DNA of 64,000 bases from the NCBI RefSeq assembly GCF_003951285.1, contig NZ_RXFQ01000007.1, forward strand, positions 310,001 through 374,000, given 5' to 3'. Shown piece by piece: positions 44,604 through 53,450 of the stretch (the first letter of the stretch is position 1; each line of letters begins with the position of its first letter). Origin of the DNA: Variovorax beijingensis (lineage in GTDB: Bacteria; Pseudomonadota; Gammaproteobacteria; Burkholderiales; Burkholderiaceae_C). Position numbers and translations under genes: made by a program. The notes beneath the pieces are model-generated. The model had not been told where the DNA came from, did not search any database, and worked only from the letters and a program-made list of their open reading frames with translations.

Positions 44604-44999
44604 ATGTTCGCCAACTGCCAGCTCATGGGCACCGACACGGCCTTTCCTGACGTCTGCCTCACGCCGAGCCCCGCGGGGCCAGTGCCGATCCCCTATCCCA
44701 ACATCGCGATGGGGCCGATGGCCGTGCCCAATGTGCCGACCATCCTGTTCATGGGCGCGCCCGCGCACAACATGGGCACCACGATACCGATGACGAACGG
44801 CGACAACGCCGGGCTCGCGACCGGCGTAGCGTCGGGCATGGTGATGGGGCCGAGCCGGCATCTGACCGGCGCCTTCACCGTGCTGCTGAAGGGCATGCCG
44901 GCCACGCGCATGACCAGCGTGTCGCTGCAAAACAGCACCAACGCGCCGGGGTGCCGGCTGGTGCCCAGCCAAGTCAAGATCCTGATGTTGGCGGCCTGA
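44604..44999 (+). CDS. PAAR-like DUF4150 spike-tip protein
   Basis: A 131-residue stand-alone DUF4150 (PAAR-like) protein. It shows the signature FPDVCLTPSPAGPVPIPYPNIA, then GAPAHNMGTTIPMTNGDNAGLATGVASGMVMG and GMPATRMTS. Proteins of this fold cap the VgrG spike. Unlike the homologue at 50109 it has no C-terminal toxin extension. AGGAG lies 6 bases before the ATG. It ends the first VgrG module; vgrG2 begins 64 bases later. Confidence 0.9.
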   Translation: MFANCQLMGTDTAFPDVCLTPSPAGPVPIPYPNIAMGPMAVPNVPTILFMGAPAHNMGTTIPMTNGDNAGLATGVASGMVMGPSRHLTGAFTVLLKGMPATRMTSVSLQNSTNAPGCRLVPSQVKILMLAA

Positions 45000-45063
45000 C
45001 GGAACGGCCTGGAACGATCGTCCACACACTCCGCAGTACGAATGCCTGCATGAGTTCCAAGCC

Positions 45064-47442
45064 ATGTCCGATCACGAGTTCCGTATCGAAAGCGATTCGC
45101 CCGCCAACGGCGAGCTGATGTTCTGGCGCATCGTGGGCCACGAGGCGCTCGCGCGCGCGTCGAGCTACGAACTCACCGTGCTGTCGAAGAACCATGCGCT
45201 CGATGCCAAGGACATCCTCGGCCGCGCCTTCGACGTGGTCATCCAGTTCCAGGACAAGGACGGCGGCATGCACGAGCGCCACTGCCAGGGCCACGCCGTG
45301 CGCTTCGAACGCACCGGCCACGTGGGACGCCACTTCGAATACCGCATCGGCCTGCGCTCCTGGTTCTGGCTGCTCACCAAGCGCATCAACTCGCGCATCC
45401 TGCAGGACAAGAAGGTGCTCGAAGTGCTCGACGCGGTGTTCGAGGACAGCCCGATCAAGCGCTTCAAGAAGACCAGGACAAGCAACGTGATCGGCGCCCA
45501 CAATCCCCGGCGCTATTGCGTGCAGCACCAGGAAAGCGACTACCAGTTCCTGTCGCGGTTGCTTGAGGACGAAGGCATCTACTACTGGTTCGATTCGCAC
45601 GACGCGCCCGGCACCATGCACCTGTCGGACGCGAGCGACATCGCGCACGACAAGCTGCCCGTGGAGGGCACGCTGCGCCACATGGCCACCGACACCACCG
45701 AGGCGCGCCACAACGAGATCTCGCGCTGGGTGAGCGCGCGCCAGTTCGACACCGGCACCTACGCCTCGTGCGACAGCGACTTCAAGGCCATCAAGAAGAA
45801 GCTCGAGGCCGCGGGCGGTCAGCCCGACAAGCACGAGCTGGCCGAGTTCGAGGCCTTCGAGTTTGCCGGCGGCTATTTCACGGGCGGGGATGCGGATGAC
45901 AAGGGCAAGCTGCGCGGCGAGGAGATCGTCGCGCGCCGCCAGCGCCACTGGGCGCTCACCACCTGGCCCGACGTGGCGGCGGGGCGCAGCTTCACCTTCG
46001 AGGGCGACCCCGACGGCACGCGCGATGGCGACTACGTGATTGCCGCCTGCATCTTTGCGGCAAGCCACCCCGGCTACGAGAGCATTCCCCATGCCACGCC
46101 GAGGATGCCCATCGAACAGGCGTTGCGCGAGGCGCTCGACGACGACGCCGTGAACGCCCAGGCGCGGCCCGCACTCGAGGCGCTGATCGCCGACGCGCCC
46201 GCGCTGCGCACCGACCTGCAGGGCACCAGCGCCTTCCTGATCACCGCGATTCCGGTCGAGGTGCCGTTCCGCCCGCCGCGCCTCACGCCGCGGGTCGTCA
46301 TGCCCGGGCCGCAGTCGGCCATCGTCGTGGGGCCGGCCGGAGAGGAGATCCACGCCGACGACTTCGGCCGCGTGAAGGTGCACTTCCACTGGGACCGCTA
46401 CGACAAGAGCGACGAGAAGTCGACCTGCTGGGTGCGCGTGTCGCAGCCGTGGGCGGGCAAGGGCTGGGGCGGGTACTTCATTCCGCGCATCGGTCAGGAG
46501 GTGATCGTCGACTTCCTGAACGGCGACCCCGACCGGCCGATCATCGTGGGCCGCGTCTACAACGACGACCAGCCGATCCCGTTTGGCTCGCACACGCAGA
46601 GCGGCTTTCGCACGCGCTCCACCCCCAAGGGCAGCGCCTCGAACTGCAACGAGTTCCGCTTCGAGGACAAGAAGGGTTCGGAGCAGGTGTACCTGCACGC
46701 CGAGAAGAACCAGGACATCGAGGTCGAGAACGACGAGACCCACTGGGTGGGCCACGACCGCACCAAGACCATCGACCACGACGAGACCACGCACGTCAAG
46801 CACGACCGCACCGAGACGGTGGACAACAACGAGACCATCACCGTGCACGGCCAGCGCACCGAGACGGTGGACAAGGACGAGACCATCACGATCCACCAGA
46901 ACCGCACGGAGACGGTGGATCTGAACGAGACCATCTCCATCGGGCAGAACCGATCGATCACGGTGGGCGCGAGCGAGACGGCGACCGTGGCGCTGCAGCG
47001 CACGCATTCGGTGGGAATCAACGAGACCATCACCGTGGGGGCCGCGCAGGAGATCACGGTGGGGGCGATGCAGGCGGTGACGGTGGGGGCGAGCCAGACG
47101 ATCAATGTGGGGGCGAACCAGTCGAGCAGCATCGGGGCCGATCGGTCGGTGGATGTGGGGGCGAATCTCTCCACCACCGTGGGCAAGAACGAGTCGCGCA
47201 GCGTGGGCGAAGGGCGCACGTCCAGCGTGGGAAAGGACGACGCGCTCACCGTCGGGAAGAACCTCGTGATCGATGCGGGCGACTCCATCTCCATCAAGAC
47301 AGGCAGCGCCAGCATCACGATGAAGAAGGACGGGACCATCGTCATCAAGGGCAAGGACATCACGATCGACGCTTCCGGAAAGATCAACGCGAAGGCAAGC
47401 GGCAATATCGTGATGAAGGGCTCGAAGATTCTGCAGAACTGA
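45064..47442 (+). CDS. tssI: T6SS spike protein VgrG (copy 2)
   Basis: A 792-residue VgrG, near-identical to copy 1 over about the first 570 residues (same gp27/gp5 blocks), which indicates recent duplication or gene conversion. The tail has more rungs (HDRTETVDNNETITVHGQ, NRTETVDLNETISIGQ, NQSSSIGADRSVDVGA). It ends in a different cap: SISIKTGSASITMKKDGTIVIKG and a KINAKASGNIVMKGSK-type DUF2345-like end. The changed tail matches a different downstream cargo set (DUF6484, DUF2169, KAS-like, nuclease), so the tails likely set cargo specificity. Confidence 0.95.
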   Translation: MSDHEFRIESDSPANGELMFWRIVGHEALARASSYELTVLSKNHALDAKDILGRAFDVVIQFQDKDGGMHERHCQGHAVRFERTGHVGRHFEYRIGLRSWFWLLTKRINSRILQDKKVLEVLDAVFEDSPIKRFKKTRTSNVIGAHNPRRYCVQHQESDYQFLSRLLEDEGIYYWFDSHDAPGTMHLSDASDIAHDKLPVEGTLRHMATDTTEARHNEISRWVSARQFDTGTYASCDSDFKAIKKKLEAAGGQPDKHELAEFEAFEFAGGYFTGGDADDKGKLRGEEIVARRQRHWALTTWPDVAAGRSFTFEGDPDGTRDGDYVIAACIFAASHPGYESIPHATPRMPIEQALREALDDDAVNAQARPALEALIADAPALRTDLQGTSAFLITAIPVEVPFRPPRLTPRVVMPGPQSAIVVGPAGEEIHADDFGRVKVHFHWDRYDKSDEKSTCWVRVSQPWAGKGWGGYFIPRIGQEVIVDFLNGDPDRPIIVGRVYNDDQPIPFGSHTQSGFRTRSTPKGSASNCNEFRFEDKKGSEQVYLHAEKNQDIEVENDETHWVGHDRTKTIDHDETTHVKHDRTETVDNNETITVHGQRTETVDKDETITIHQNRTETVDLNETISIGQNRSITVGASETATVALQRTHSVGINETITVGAAQEITVGAMQAVTVGASQTINVGANQSSSIGADRSVDVGANLSTTVGKNESRSVGEGRTSSVGKDDALTVGKNLVIDAGDSISIKTGSASITMKKDGTIVIKGKDITIDASGKINAKASGNIVMKGSKILQN

Positions 47443-47463
47443 CTGCATGCAAGGAGATCGACC

Positions 47464-47946
47464 ATGAGCGGCAGGGACCTGATCGACGCACAGCTGGAGG
47501 CGGCTGCAGCCATTGCGCCGTGGAACTCGGTTGTCACGGGAGAATTGATCGCCATCGCCGATGAGGGGCAGACGCCGCTCGTCACCTTCGCCGGCCAGAT
47601 CGGCACGGCGGCCGTTCGGGCGCGCAGCGTGATCGACCTGCACGGTGCGCACATCGGAAAGAGCGTCGTGCTGATGTTCGAAGCGGGGGATCCGGTGCGG
47701 CCCATCGTCATGGGCGTACTGCGCGGCGCGCAGGGTTGGCCTGTGCCCCATGTGCCAGGCCAAGTGGAAATCGAGGCCGACGGGGAGCGCGTGCTCGTGA
47801 GCGCGTGCGATCAGCTGGTGCTGCGCTGTGGCAAGGCCAGCATCACGCTCACGAGCGCGGGCAAGGTGCTGATCCAGGGCAGCTACGTCTCGAGCCGATC
47901 GAGCGGGGTCAACTGGATCAAGGGCGGATCGGTGCAGCTGAACTGA
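47464..47946 (+). CDS. DUF6484 domain protein, T6SS cargo module
   Basis: A 160-residue protein with the DUF6484 block near the N-terminus (TGELIAIADEGQTPLVTFAGQ, ARSVIDLHGAHIGKSVVLMFEAGDPVRPIVMGVLR), then VgrG-tail-like strands (LVLRCGKASITLTSAGKVLIQGSYVSSRSSG). This looks like a small gp5-like beta protein that could cap or extend the spike. It occupies the place DUF3540 holds in the first module. AAGGAG precedes the ATG. Cytoplasmic, no signal peptide. Confidence 0.8.
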   Translation: MSGRDLIDAQLEAAAAIAPWNSVVTGELIAIADEGQTPLVTFAGQIGTAAVRARSVIDLHGAHIGKSVVLMFEAGDPVRPIVMGVLRGAQGWPVPHVPGQVEIEADGERVLVSACDQLVLRCGKASITLTSAGKVLIQGSYVSSRSSGVNWIKGGSVQLN

Positions 47947-47962
47947 GACGGGAGAAGACCTC

Positions 47963-49084
47963 GTGGAACTGGTCAACGCCACGCGCATGGTCGCGGGAAT
48001 CAATATCGGATTGGCGCCCAGCGGGCGCGAGTCTCTGGTGGTTGTGATCAAGGGCACCTTCCGCATTCCGCAGCCCGGCGAGGCGGCCGGGCATTTCGAG
48101 CTGCACGAGCAGCAGTTGCCGCTCGTGACTGCCGACACCTTCACCGGAGAGCCGGGGCTTTCGGCGCCTTTGCAGGAGGTGGATTTCGCACCGTGCAAGC
48201 CGCGCTGCGACATCCTGCTGTCGGGCACTGCCTACGCGCCGGAGGGGAGGCCCTCCACGGAGGTCGAGGTCGGCGTCAGGGTGGGTGGTTGGAGCAAGAG
48301 CTTCAACGTGGTGGGGCCACGGCATTGGGTCTGGGCGCCGCTCGGTGTCACCGCGTCGCCGCCCGGAACCTTCGTGCGGCAGCCTCTTTCGTACGACGTC
48401 GCATTCGGCGGGGTCGATCTGCGGCATGAAGATCCCTCGGAGCACGTGGCTTTCATGCCCAACCCGGTGGGCTGCGGATTCCACAGGCACAACCGGATGG
48501 ATTGGATCGACGGAGCGCCCCTGCCACGGACCGAACAGATCGGCCATGCCGTGCGTGATCCAAGCGGCAATTATCAACCGATGGCTTTCGGTCCGGTGGG
48601 GCGCGGGTGGTCCACACGCGCGTGCTTTGCCGGAACCTACGACGACGAATGGCTGGAGAAGCACTTTCCGTTCCTGCCGCCGGACTTCGATCCCCAGTAC
48701 TTCCAGGCCGCACCGGCGGACCAGCAGGTGCCGCTGGAGTTCTTCCAGCAAGGCCCGGTCGAGGTGGCGTTGGGCAATCTCACGCCGGAAGGCATCACGC
48801 ACTTCACCCTTCCGCACCTCATTGCGCCGGTGCATGTGTTCCCCAAGCGCGGCGAGCGCGAGGACTACACCGCCGTGCTCGACACCGTGGCGATCGAGCC
48901 GGACGCGCGGCGCTTCAGCCTCTCGTGGCGAGTGACGAGGCCATTGCGGAAGAACCTGCACGAGATCGCGCAGGTGCTGGTCGGAAAGAAGGGCACGGAG
49001 TGGTGGCAGCAGCGCGAGCAGATGGCCTTCCCGATTCCGGTGGTGATGATCCCGATGCCGTCCGAAGAGGCAGAGGCGACATGA
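47963..49084 (+). CDS. DUF2169 T6SS effector adaptor
   Basis: A 373-residue stand-alone DUF2169 protein. The typical blocks are SLVVVIKGTFRIPQPG, DILLSGTAYAPEG, SYDVAFGGVD, CFAGTYDDEWLEKHFPFLPPDFDPQYFQAAPADQQVP and ENLTPEG-like NLTPEGITHF. DUF2169 proteins act as chaperone/adaptors for PAAR-linked effectors. The start is GTG at 47963. The stop overlaps the ketosynthase-like gene (ATGA), so it is coupled to that and to the nuclease gene downstream. No pentapeptide extension, in contrast to the first module. Confidence 0.88.
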   Translation: MELVNATRMVAGINIGLAPSGRESLVVVIKGTFRIPQPGEAAGHFELHEQQLPLVTADTFTGEPGLSAPLQEVDFAPCKPRCDILLSGTAYAPEGRPSTEVEVGVRVGGWSKSFNVVGPRHWVWAPLGVTASPPGTFVRQPLSYDVAFGGVDLRHEDPSEHVAFMPNPVGCGFHRHNRMDWIDGAPLPRTEQIGHAVRDPSGNYQPMAFGPVGRGWSTRACFAGTYDDEWLEKHFPFLPPDFDPQYFQAAPADQQVPLEFFQQGPVEVALGNLTPEGITHFTLPHLIAPVHVFPKRGEREDYTAVLDTVAIEPDARRFSLSWRVTRPLRKNLHEIAQVLVGKKGTEWWQQREQMAFPIPVVMIPMPSEEAEAT

Positions 49085-50112
49085 GTTCGCCACCGTTCGC
49101 CATTCTTCGATCGGGCCTGGTCACGCCGGTCGGGCTGACTGCGCCGGCGAGTTGTGCGGCGTTCCGCGCCAGGCTGACGAATCCGAGCGAGACCCGCTTC
49201 ATCGATGCCGATGGAGAGTGGATCATGGCGCACCAGGTGCCGCTGGAGCAGCCTTGGCGCGGCCTTGCCAGGTTGGCGCGGATGGCCGCGATGGCGATCG
49301 GAGAGGCGTTGGCGGATGTCCCGCGGGAACAGTGGGATGCATTACCCCTGATCCTGTGCGTTGCGGAAGCGGACAGACCCGGGCGGATGGAGGGGGTGGA
49401 CGACGAACTCTTCCAGCGCATCCAGGAACTGCTGGGTGTCGGCTTCTCGGCCGATTCGATGATCGTTGCGCAGGGCCGCGTGGGCGTCGCGGTGGCCTTC
49501 GCACAGGCACGTGCGTTGATGGCCGGGCCGCGTGCGACACGCGTGCTGGTGGCCGCCAGCGACAGCCTGCTGTCCTGGCCCACGCTCGGCCACTACGAGC
49601 GTGGGGACCGCCTCCTCACGGCCGGCAATACCGATGGCTTCATGCCCGGCGAGGCTGCCGGCGCCTTGCTGCTGGGCGCGCCCGAAGGCCGTGCCGGCGA
49701 ACTGCTGTGCACCGGCATCGGCCTTGGCCGCGAGCTTGCGCACATCGAAAGCGAAGAGCCGCTGCGCGCCGAAGGTCTTGCCCAGGCCGTCAAGGCGGCG
49801 CTGGCCGACGCGGGGTGCCAGATGCACCAGATGGATTTGCGCATCACCGATCTTTCGGGAGAGCAGTACTACTTCAAGGAGGCGGCGCTGGCGCTGTCGC
49901 GCACGCTGCGCGTTCGCAAGGAGGCGTTCGACATCTGGCATCCGGCGGAATGCACCGGAGAGGTGGGCGCCGCATCCGGCATTGCCATCGTCTCCAGTGC
50001 GCTGGCGGCCTGTGAGAAGCATTACGCCCCCGGCCCGAACATCCTTGCGCACATGGCCAACGACGCCGGCCAGCGCGTGGCGCTCTGCCTGCAATACACG
50101 GTGCCCGAATGA
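49081..50112 (+). CDS. Beta-ketoacyl-synthase-fold protein, apparently lacking the catalytic cysteine
   Basis: A 343-residue thiolase/ketosynthase-fold protein. It opens SGLVTPVGLTAPASCAAFRARL, has the GFMPGEAAGALLLG block and a C-terminal ECTGEVGAASGI that matches the GHTLGAAGA region. Where active enzymes carry the nucleophile (ACSSG) this protein has AQGRVGVAVAF, so the cysteine seems lost. It overlaps both neighbours by ATGA. KAS-like proteins recur beside DUF2169 and DUF4150 genes in T6SS loci. A non-catalytic adaptor role is the likeliest reading, but this is inferred. Confidence 0.75.
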   Translation: MSSPPFAILRSGLVTPVGLTAPASCAAFRARLTNPSETRFIDADGEWIMAHQVPLEQPWRGLARLARMAAMAIGEALADVPREQWDALPLILCVAEADRPGRMEGVDDELFQRIQELLGVGFSADSMIVAQGRVGVAVAFAQARALMAGPRATRVLVAASDSLLSWPTLGHYERGDRLLTAGNTDGFMPGEAAGALLLGAPEGRAGELLCTGIGLGRELAHIESEEPLRAEGLAQAVKAALADAGCQMHQMDLRITDLSGEQYYFKEAALALSRTLRVRKEAFDIWHPAECTGEVGAASGIAIVSSALAACEKHYAPGPNILAHMANDAGQRVALCLQYTVPE

Positions 50113-51239
50113 GCAACCAGGTCTATGCCAACAACATGGAGGTGTCCTGCAAGCAGGCGGCGGGCAAGGCGATCTGCGCCTTCCCGGACGTGTGCTTCAC
50201 GCCGCCGCAGACACCCGCAACGCCGCCGGGCGTTCCCATTCCCTATCCGAATACCGGAATGGCGTCCGATACGACGAGTGGCTCCACGAGCGTGAAGATC
50301 TCCGGCCAGGAGGTGATGCTCAAGAACAAGAGCTACTTCAAGAGAAGCTCGGGCGACGAGGCGGGCTGCGCACCCAAGAAAGGCGTGGTGACCAGCAAGA
50401 ACATGGGCAAGGTCTACTTCAACGCGTGGTCGATGGATGTGAAAGTGGAGGGCGAGAACGTCGTGAGGAACCTGGACATCACGACCCACAACCACGCATC
50501 CTTTCCCGGCAACTCGCCCACCTGGCCCTACATCGACGAGGCCGCATTCGCCGCCGGCAGCGATCATCCGTGCGCCGCGGTAGCCAAGAAGCTGAAGACG
50601 CATTGCACCGCCGCAGCGGGCCCCTTTCTCAAGCCCGACGGCAAGGGCGGGAAGATGATGCCCGCGCGCAGCCGCAAGGCGGCCATGAAGAGCATGTGCA
50701 GCAAGAAGAACGAGAAATGCAGGGACGCCATGGCCTGCGTCATGACCAAGAAGAGCCCCAACAACTGCTGTCCCAACTCCAAGGGCAAGAAGCCGACGCC
50801 CCACCATGTCGTTCCCGATTCGCAGTTCAACAACTCGTCGGGCAAGCGCATCCGGCTGGGTGCCGGAAAAAAATACAGCTACAACGGCGCGCCCTGCGTG
50901 TGCGCGAAGGGCAACAGCCATTCGACCGGTGCACATGGGGAGATCCATACCGAGACCAACAACCTGACGGTCAACCACAAGTCGCTGGACGCCAAGAACG
51001 TCTCCAAGACAGGCAAGTCGATCATCGGGGAGCCGCGCTGGAGCGTGGGGGAAGCGGAGGATGTCGGCGCCAAGGCCGTTGCCGCGGTGACGGGCTGCGA
51101 CAAGGACTGCACCCAGTCCCAGGTCCGCGCCGGACACCAGGCCATGGGAATCGAGGAGTCCGACCAGATCCGCCCCACGACGGCCGGCGAAGTCAGCAAG
51201 CCGCGCAGCATGAAACCCAAGAAACCCAAGCGCCGCTGA
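50109..51239 (+). CDS. PAAR-like (DUF4150) effector with putative HNH-type nuclease domain
   Basis: A 376-residue two-domain protein. Residues ~1-130 are DUF4150/PAAR-like (CAFPDVCFTPPQTPATPPGVPIPYPNTGM, SSGDEAGCAPKKGVVTSKN). A Cys/Lys-rich middle (CSKKNEKCRDAMACVMTKK, NNCC) is followed by TPHHVVPDSQFN (His232-His233) and, about 45 residues on, HGEIHTETNNLTV. The paired histidines plus downstream His/Asn are the pattern of HNH/endonuclease VII-type toxin domains. It ends in a basic tail (KPKKPKRR). It is predicted to ride the vgrG2 spike and attack nucleic acid in target cells. The likely immunity gene is next. The exact nuclease subfamily is uncertain. Confidence 0.78.
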   Translation: MSNQVYANNMEVSCKQAAGKAICAFPDVCFTPPQTPATPPGVPIPYPNTGMASDTTSGSTSVKISGQEVMLKNKSYFKRSSGDEAGCAPKKGVVTSKNMGKVYFNAWSMDVKVEGENVVRNLDITTHNHASFPGNSPTWPYIDEAAFAAGSDHPCAAVAKKLKTHCTAAAGPFLKPDGKGGKMMPARSRKAAMKSMCSKKNEKCRDAMACVMTKKSPNNCCPNSKGKKPTPHHVVPDSQFNNSSGKRIRLGAGKKYSYNGAPCVCAKGNSHSTGAHGEIHTETNNLTVNHKSLDAKNVSKTGKSIIGEPRWSVGEAEDVGAKAVAAVTGCDKDCTQSQVRAGHQAMGIEESDQIRPTTAGEVSKPRSMKPKKPKRR

Positions 51240-51263
51240 AGCCGCGCGTCACAGGAGTCGACC

Positions 51264-52160
51264 ATGAGCAAGGCCCCCTTCAAGGATCTGATCTTCCGCA
51301 CGGCGGCGGTGATCTCGCCGCGCTGCGGATTCATCTATGCCTGCGATCCGAGGCTGGAGCGCCGCGAAGAACCGCATGCCTACGTGTTCCTGTGGGACGA
51401 CGGAAAAATCGACCGCGGCGACTGCAACTATGACGCCCACAGCGTCTGCCTGATCGACCATCCCGAAGACGGCACGGTGGACATCTCCGAAGCCGGGTAC
51501 TACACCGCCGACACCGATGACGACCGCGTGACGCAGGATCTCTTCGAGAACAGCGCACCGCCGCCGAAGGAGAAGCGTTCGCGCGGACTGCGCTCGGTGC
51601 GCGAGATCGGAGGCGTTGCCCATGCGATCGGCATCCGCGGGATGGTCTATCGGATGGACGTGCTGGACCGCTGGACCCGGATCGACGAAGGCCTGCCCGG
51701 CAGCTTCGATGGCCAGGCCATCCATGGCTTCGGCGGATCCGACCTTTTTGCGGTCGGCTTCAAGGGCGGCGTCTGGCATTTCGACGGCAAGGCATGGCGC
51801 CGGCAGGACGTTCCGACGAACCGCAACCTGACCGCGGTGGTCTGCACTGCGGAAGGCACCGTGTACATCGGCGGACACGGCGGAACACTGCTGCATGGCC
51901 AGACCGATCGATGGTCGCTGATCGATCATGGCGACACGGCTGAGGACATCTGGGACCTGGAATGGTTTGCGGGAAAACTCTACGTCTCGACGCTCGATGG
52001 CCTTTTCGTTCTCGACGGAGACCGCCTGCGTCCGGTGGCCTACGGCAAGCACACGCCGAAAACCACCTACCAGCTCAGTGCCTGCGAAGACGTGATGTGG
52101 TCGAACGGAGAAACCGACATCATGGAATTCGACGGAAAGGCGTGGACGCGCATTGTCTGA
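51264..52160 (+). CDS. Putative immunity protein, beta-propeller-like
   Basis: A 298-residue cytoplasmic protein 24 bases after the nuclease effector, with AGGAG before the ATG. Residues ~115-298 show repeated strands of a propeller-like pattern (IHGFGGSDLFAVGFKGGVWHFDGKAWRRQDV, TAVVCTAEGTVYIGGHGGTLLHGQTDRWSLID, LEWFAGKLYVSTLDGLFVLDGDRLRPV). The N-terminal third is acidic, as expected for a partner of a basic nuclease. No export signal. Position directly behind a toxin supports an immunity role; this is inference, as I recognise no named immunity family. Confidence 0.6.
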   Translation: MSKAPFKDLIFRTAAVISPRCGFIYACDPRLERREEPHAYVFLWDDGKIDRGDCNYDAHSVCLIDHPEDGTVDISEAGYYTADTDDDRVTQDLFENSAPPPKEKRSRGLRSVREIGGVAHAIGIRGMVYRMDVLDRWTRIDEGLPGSFDGQAIHGFGGSDLFAVGFKGGVWHFDGKAWRRQDVPTNRNLTAVVCTAEGTVYIGGHGGTLLHGQTDRWSLIDHGDTAEDIWDLEWFAGKLYVSTLDGLFVLDGDRLRPVAYGKHTPKTTYQLSACEDVMWSNGETDIMEFDGKAWTRIV

Positions 52161-53448
52161 GCGACCACTGATCTCGCACATGGCCATGTCCGCATTCGCC
52201 CGACCTCCTGTACCGACGGTGGTGCAGCAGCACCTCGAGAGCGCGGATGCATTGCGCTCGACGCGGTCGGTGCAGGTGCGTGCGCCCCAAGTGGAACTGC
52301 ACCGATTGCGGCGCCTGGACGATCGCCTGGCGGCGAGTCTGGATGGGTTGGCTGTTGCGGGCGACTACGCAAGGCATCTCGGCCTGGCCGCGTTGGATTC
52401 ACCGGGCTCCGGGCCCGTATTCGTGGCGACAGTCGGCGCGATTGAGGCCCGAGACCCTGCATTGCTCGAAAGATTGCTGTCGCTTGCCGAGGCCGTGCCC
52501 GAGGCGCGGGTGGGCTTGGTCTCCGCCTTCGGCTGGGTGCCGGCCCCCGCGTTGCGCGGCATCACCCGCGCATTGCTGGATTCGCCGCACGCCTTTCGCC
52601 GGGACATAGGCCTTGCCGCATGCGCCATGCACCATGCCGACCCGCAAACCGTGCTCGAAACCGCCATGGCCGATGAAGAGCACTCGGCGCAGGCCATCGT
52701 CGTTGCCGGCAAGCTGGGCCGCATCGATCTGCTGCCCGGCTGCCTGGGCGGGCTGATGCACGAGGACGCCCAGCGCCGCTTCGAATCGGCCCGCGCCGCG
52801 CTGCTGCTCGGCGACCGGCAGGCCGCACTCCGAATGCTCGTTGCGTTCACGGGGGAGGGCGGTCCTTGCCAGGCGGCAGCTGCGATGCTGGCGCTCAAGG
52901 TTCTTCCCGCCGAACAGGCCCATGCGCTGCTCCAGACGCTCGCCCAGAAGGATGACTCGGTCCGCATCCTGATCCGCGGCATCGGTGCCGCCGGCGACCC
53001 GCACTACGTGCCCTGGCTCATCGCGCAGATGGGCGACCTGAAGCTCGCAAGGCTGGCGGGCGAATCCTTCAGCACGATCACCGGGCTGGACCTTGCCGCC
53101 GAAGATCTCGAACTGCAGCCCCCGGAGAACCCCGTGGCCGGCCCCAACGACGACCCGGACGACGAAGACGTTGCCATGGACGAGGACGAAGGCCTTCCCT
53201 GGCCCGATGCCGAAAAGATCGATGCATGGTGGCAAGTCAACGGCCACCGCTTTCCGCACGGCATCCGCTGCTTCGTGGGCGAACCAGTCACGCAGGGGCA
53301 CTGCCTCGCCGTGCTCAAGACGGGGTTCCAGCGCCAGCGCATCGCCGCCGCCGAGCATCTGTCCCTGATGGCGCCGGGCAGGCCGCTGTTCAACGCGGCA
53401 GCGCCGGCCTGGCGCCAGCAGTGGCTCTTGTCGCAGATGGAGGCGTAG
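52153..53448 (+). CDS. TIGR02270-family protein, HEAT-repeat-like
   Basis: A 431-residue helical protein with HEAT-like repeats (RDIGLAACAMHHADPQTVLETAM, AIVVAGKLGRIDLLPGCLGGL). The conserved C-terminus WPDAEKIDAWWQVNGHRFPHGIRCFVGEPVTQGHCLAVLKTG is typical of TIGR02270 proteins seen beside DUF2169/DUF4150 modules. An acidic linker (DDPDDEDVAMDEDEG) divides the halves. The start is uncertain: TTG 52153 overlaps the putative immunity gene by 8 bases; ATG 52180 is in frame. Role in the effector module is unknown; scaffold or adaptor is possible. Confidence 0.75.
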   Translation: MSERPLISHMAMSAFARPPVPTVVQQHLESADALRSTRSVQVRAPQVELHRLRRLDDRLAASLDGLAVAGDYARHLGLAALDSPGSGPVFVATVGAIEARDPALLERLLSLAEAVPEARVGLVSAFGWVPAPALRGITRALLDSPHAFRRDIGLAACAMHHADPQTVLETAMADEEHSAQAIVVAGKLGRIDLLPGCLGGLMHEDAQRRFESARAALLLGDRQAALRMLVAFTGEGGPCQAAAAMLALKVLPAEQAHALLQTLAQKDDSVRILIRGIGAAGDPHYVPWLIAQMGDLKLARLAGESFSTITGLDLAAEDLELQPPENPVAGPNDDPDDEDVAMDEDEGLPWPDAEKIDAWWQVNGHRFPHGIRCFVGEPVTQGHCLAVLKTGFQRQRIAAAEHLSLMAPGRPLFNAAAPAWRQQWLLSQMEA

Positions 53449-53450
53449 CC

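Noticed and set aside
46740..47220. Tandem DNA repeats in the vgrG2 tail as a CRISPR-like or minisatellite array
   Set aside because: The periodicity (about 24 bases) reflects eight-residue protein rungs of the VgrG tail, and spacers are not unique non-coding units.
44974..48228. Long antisense open frame across vgrG2
   Set aside because: Same shadow effect; the sense frame encodes an intact VgrG.
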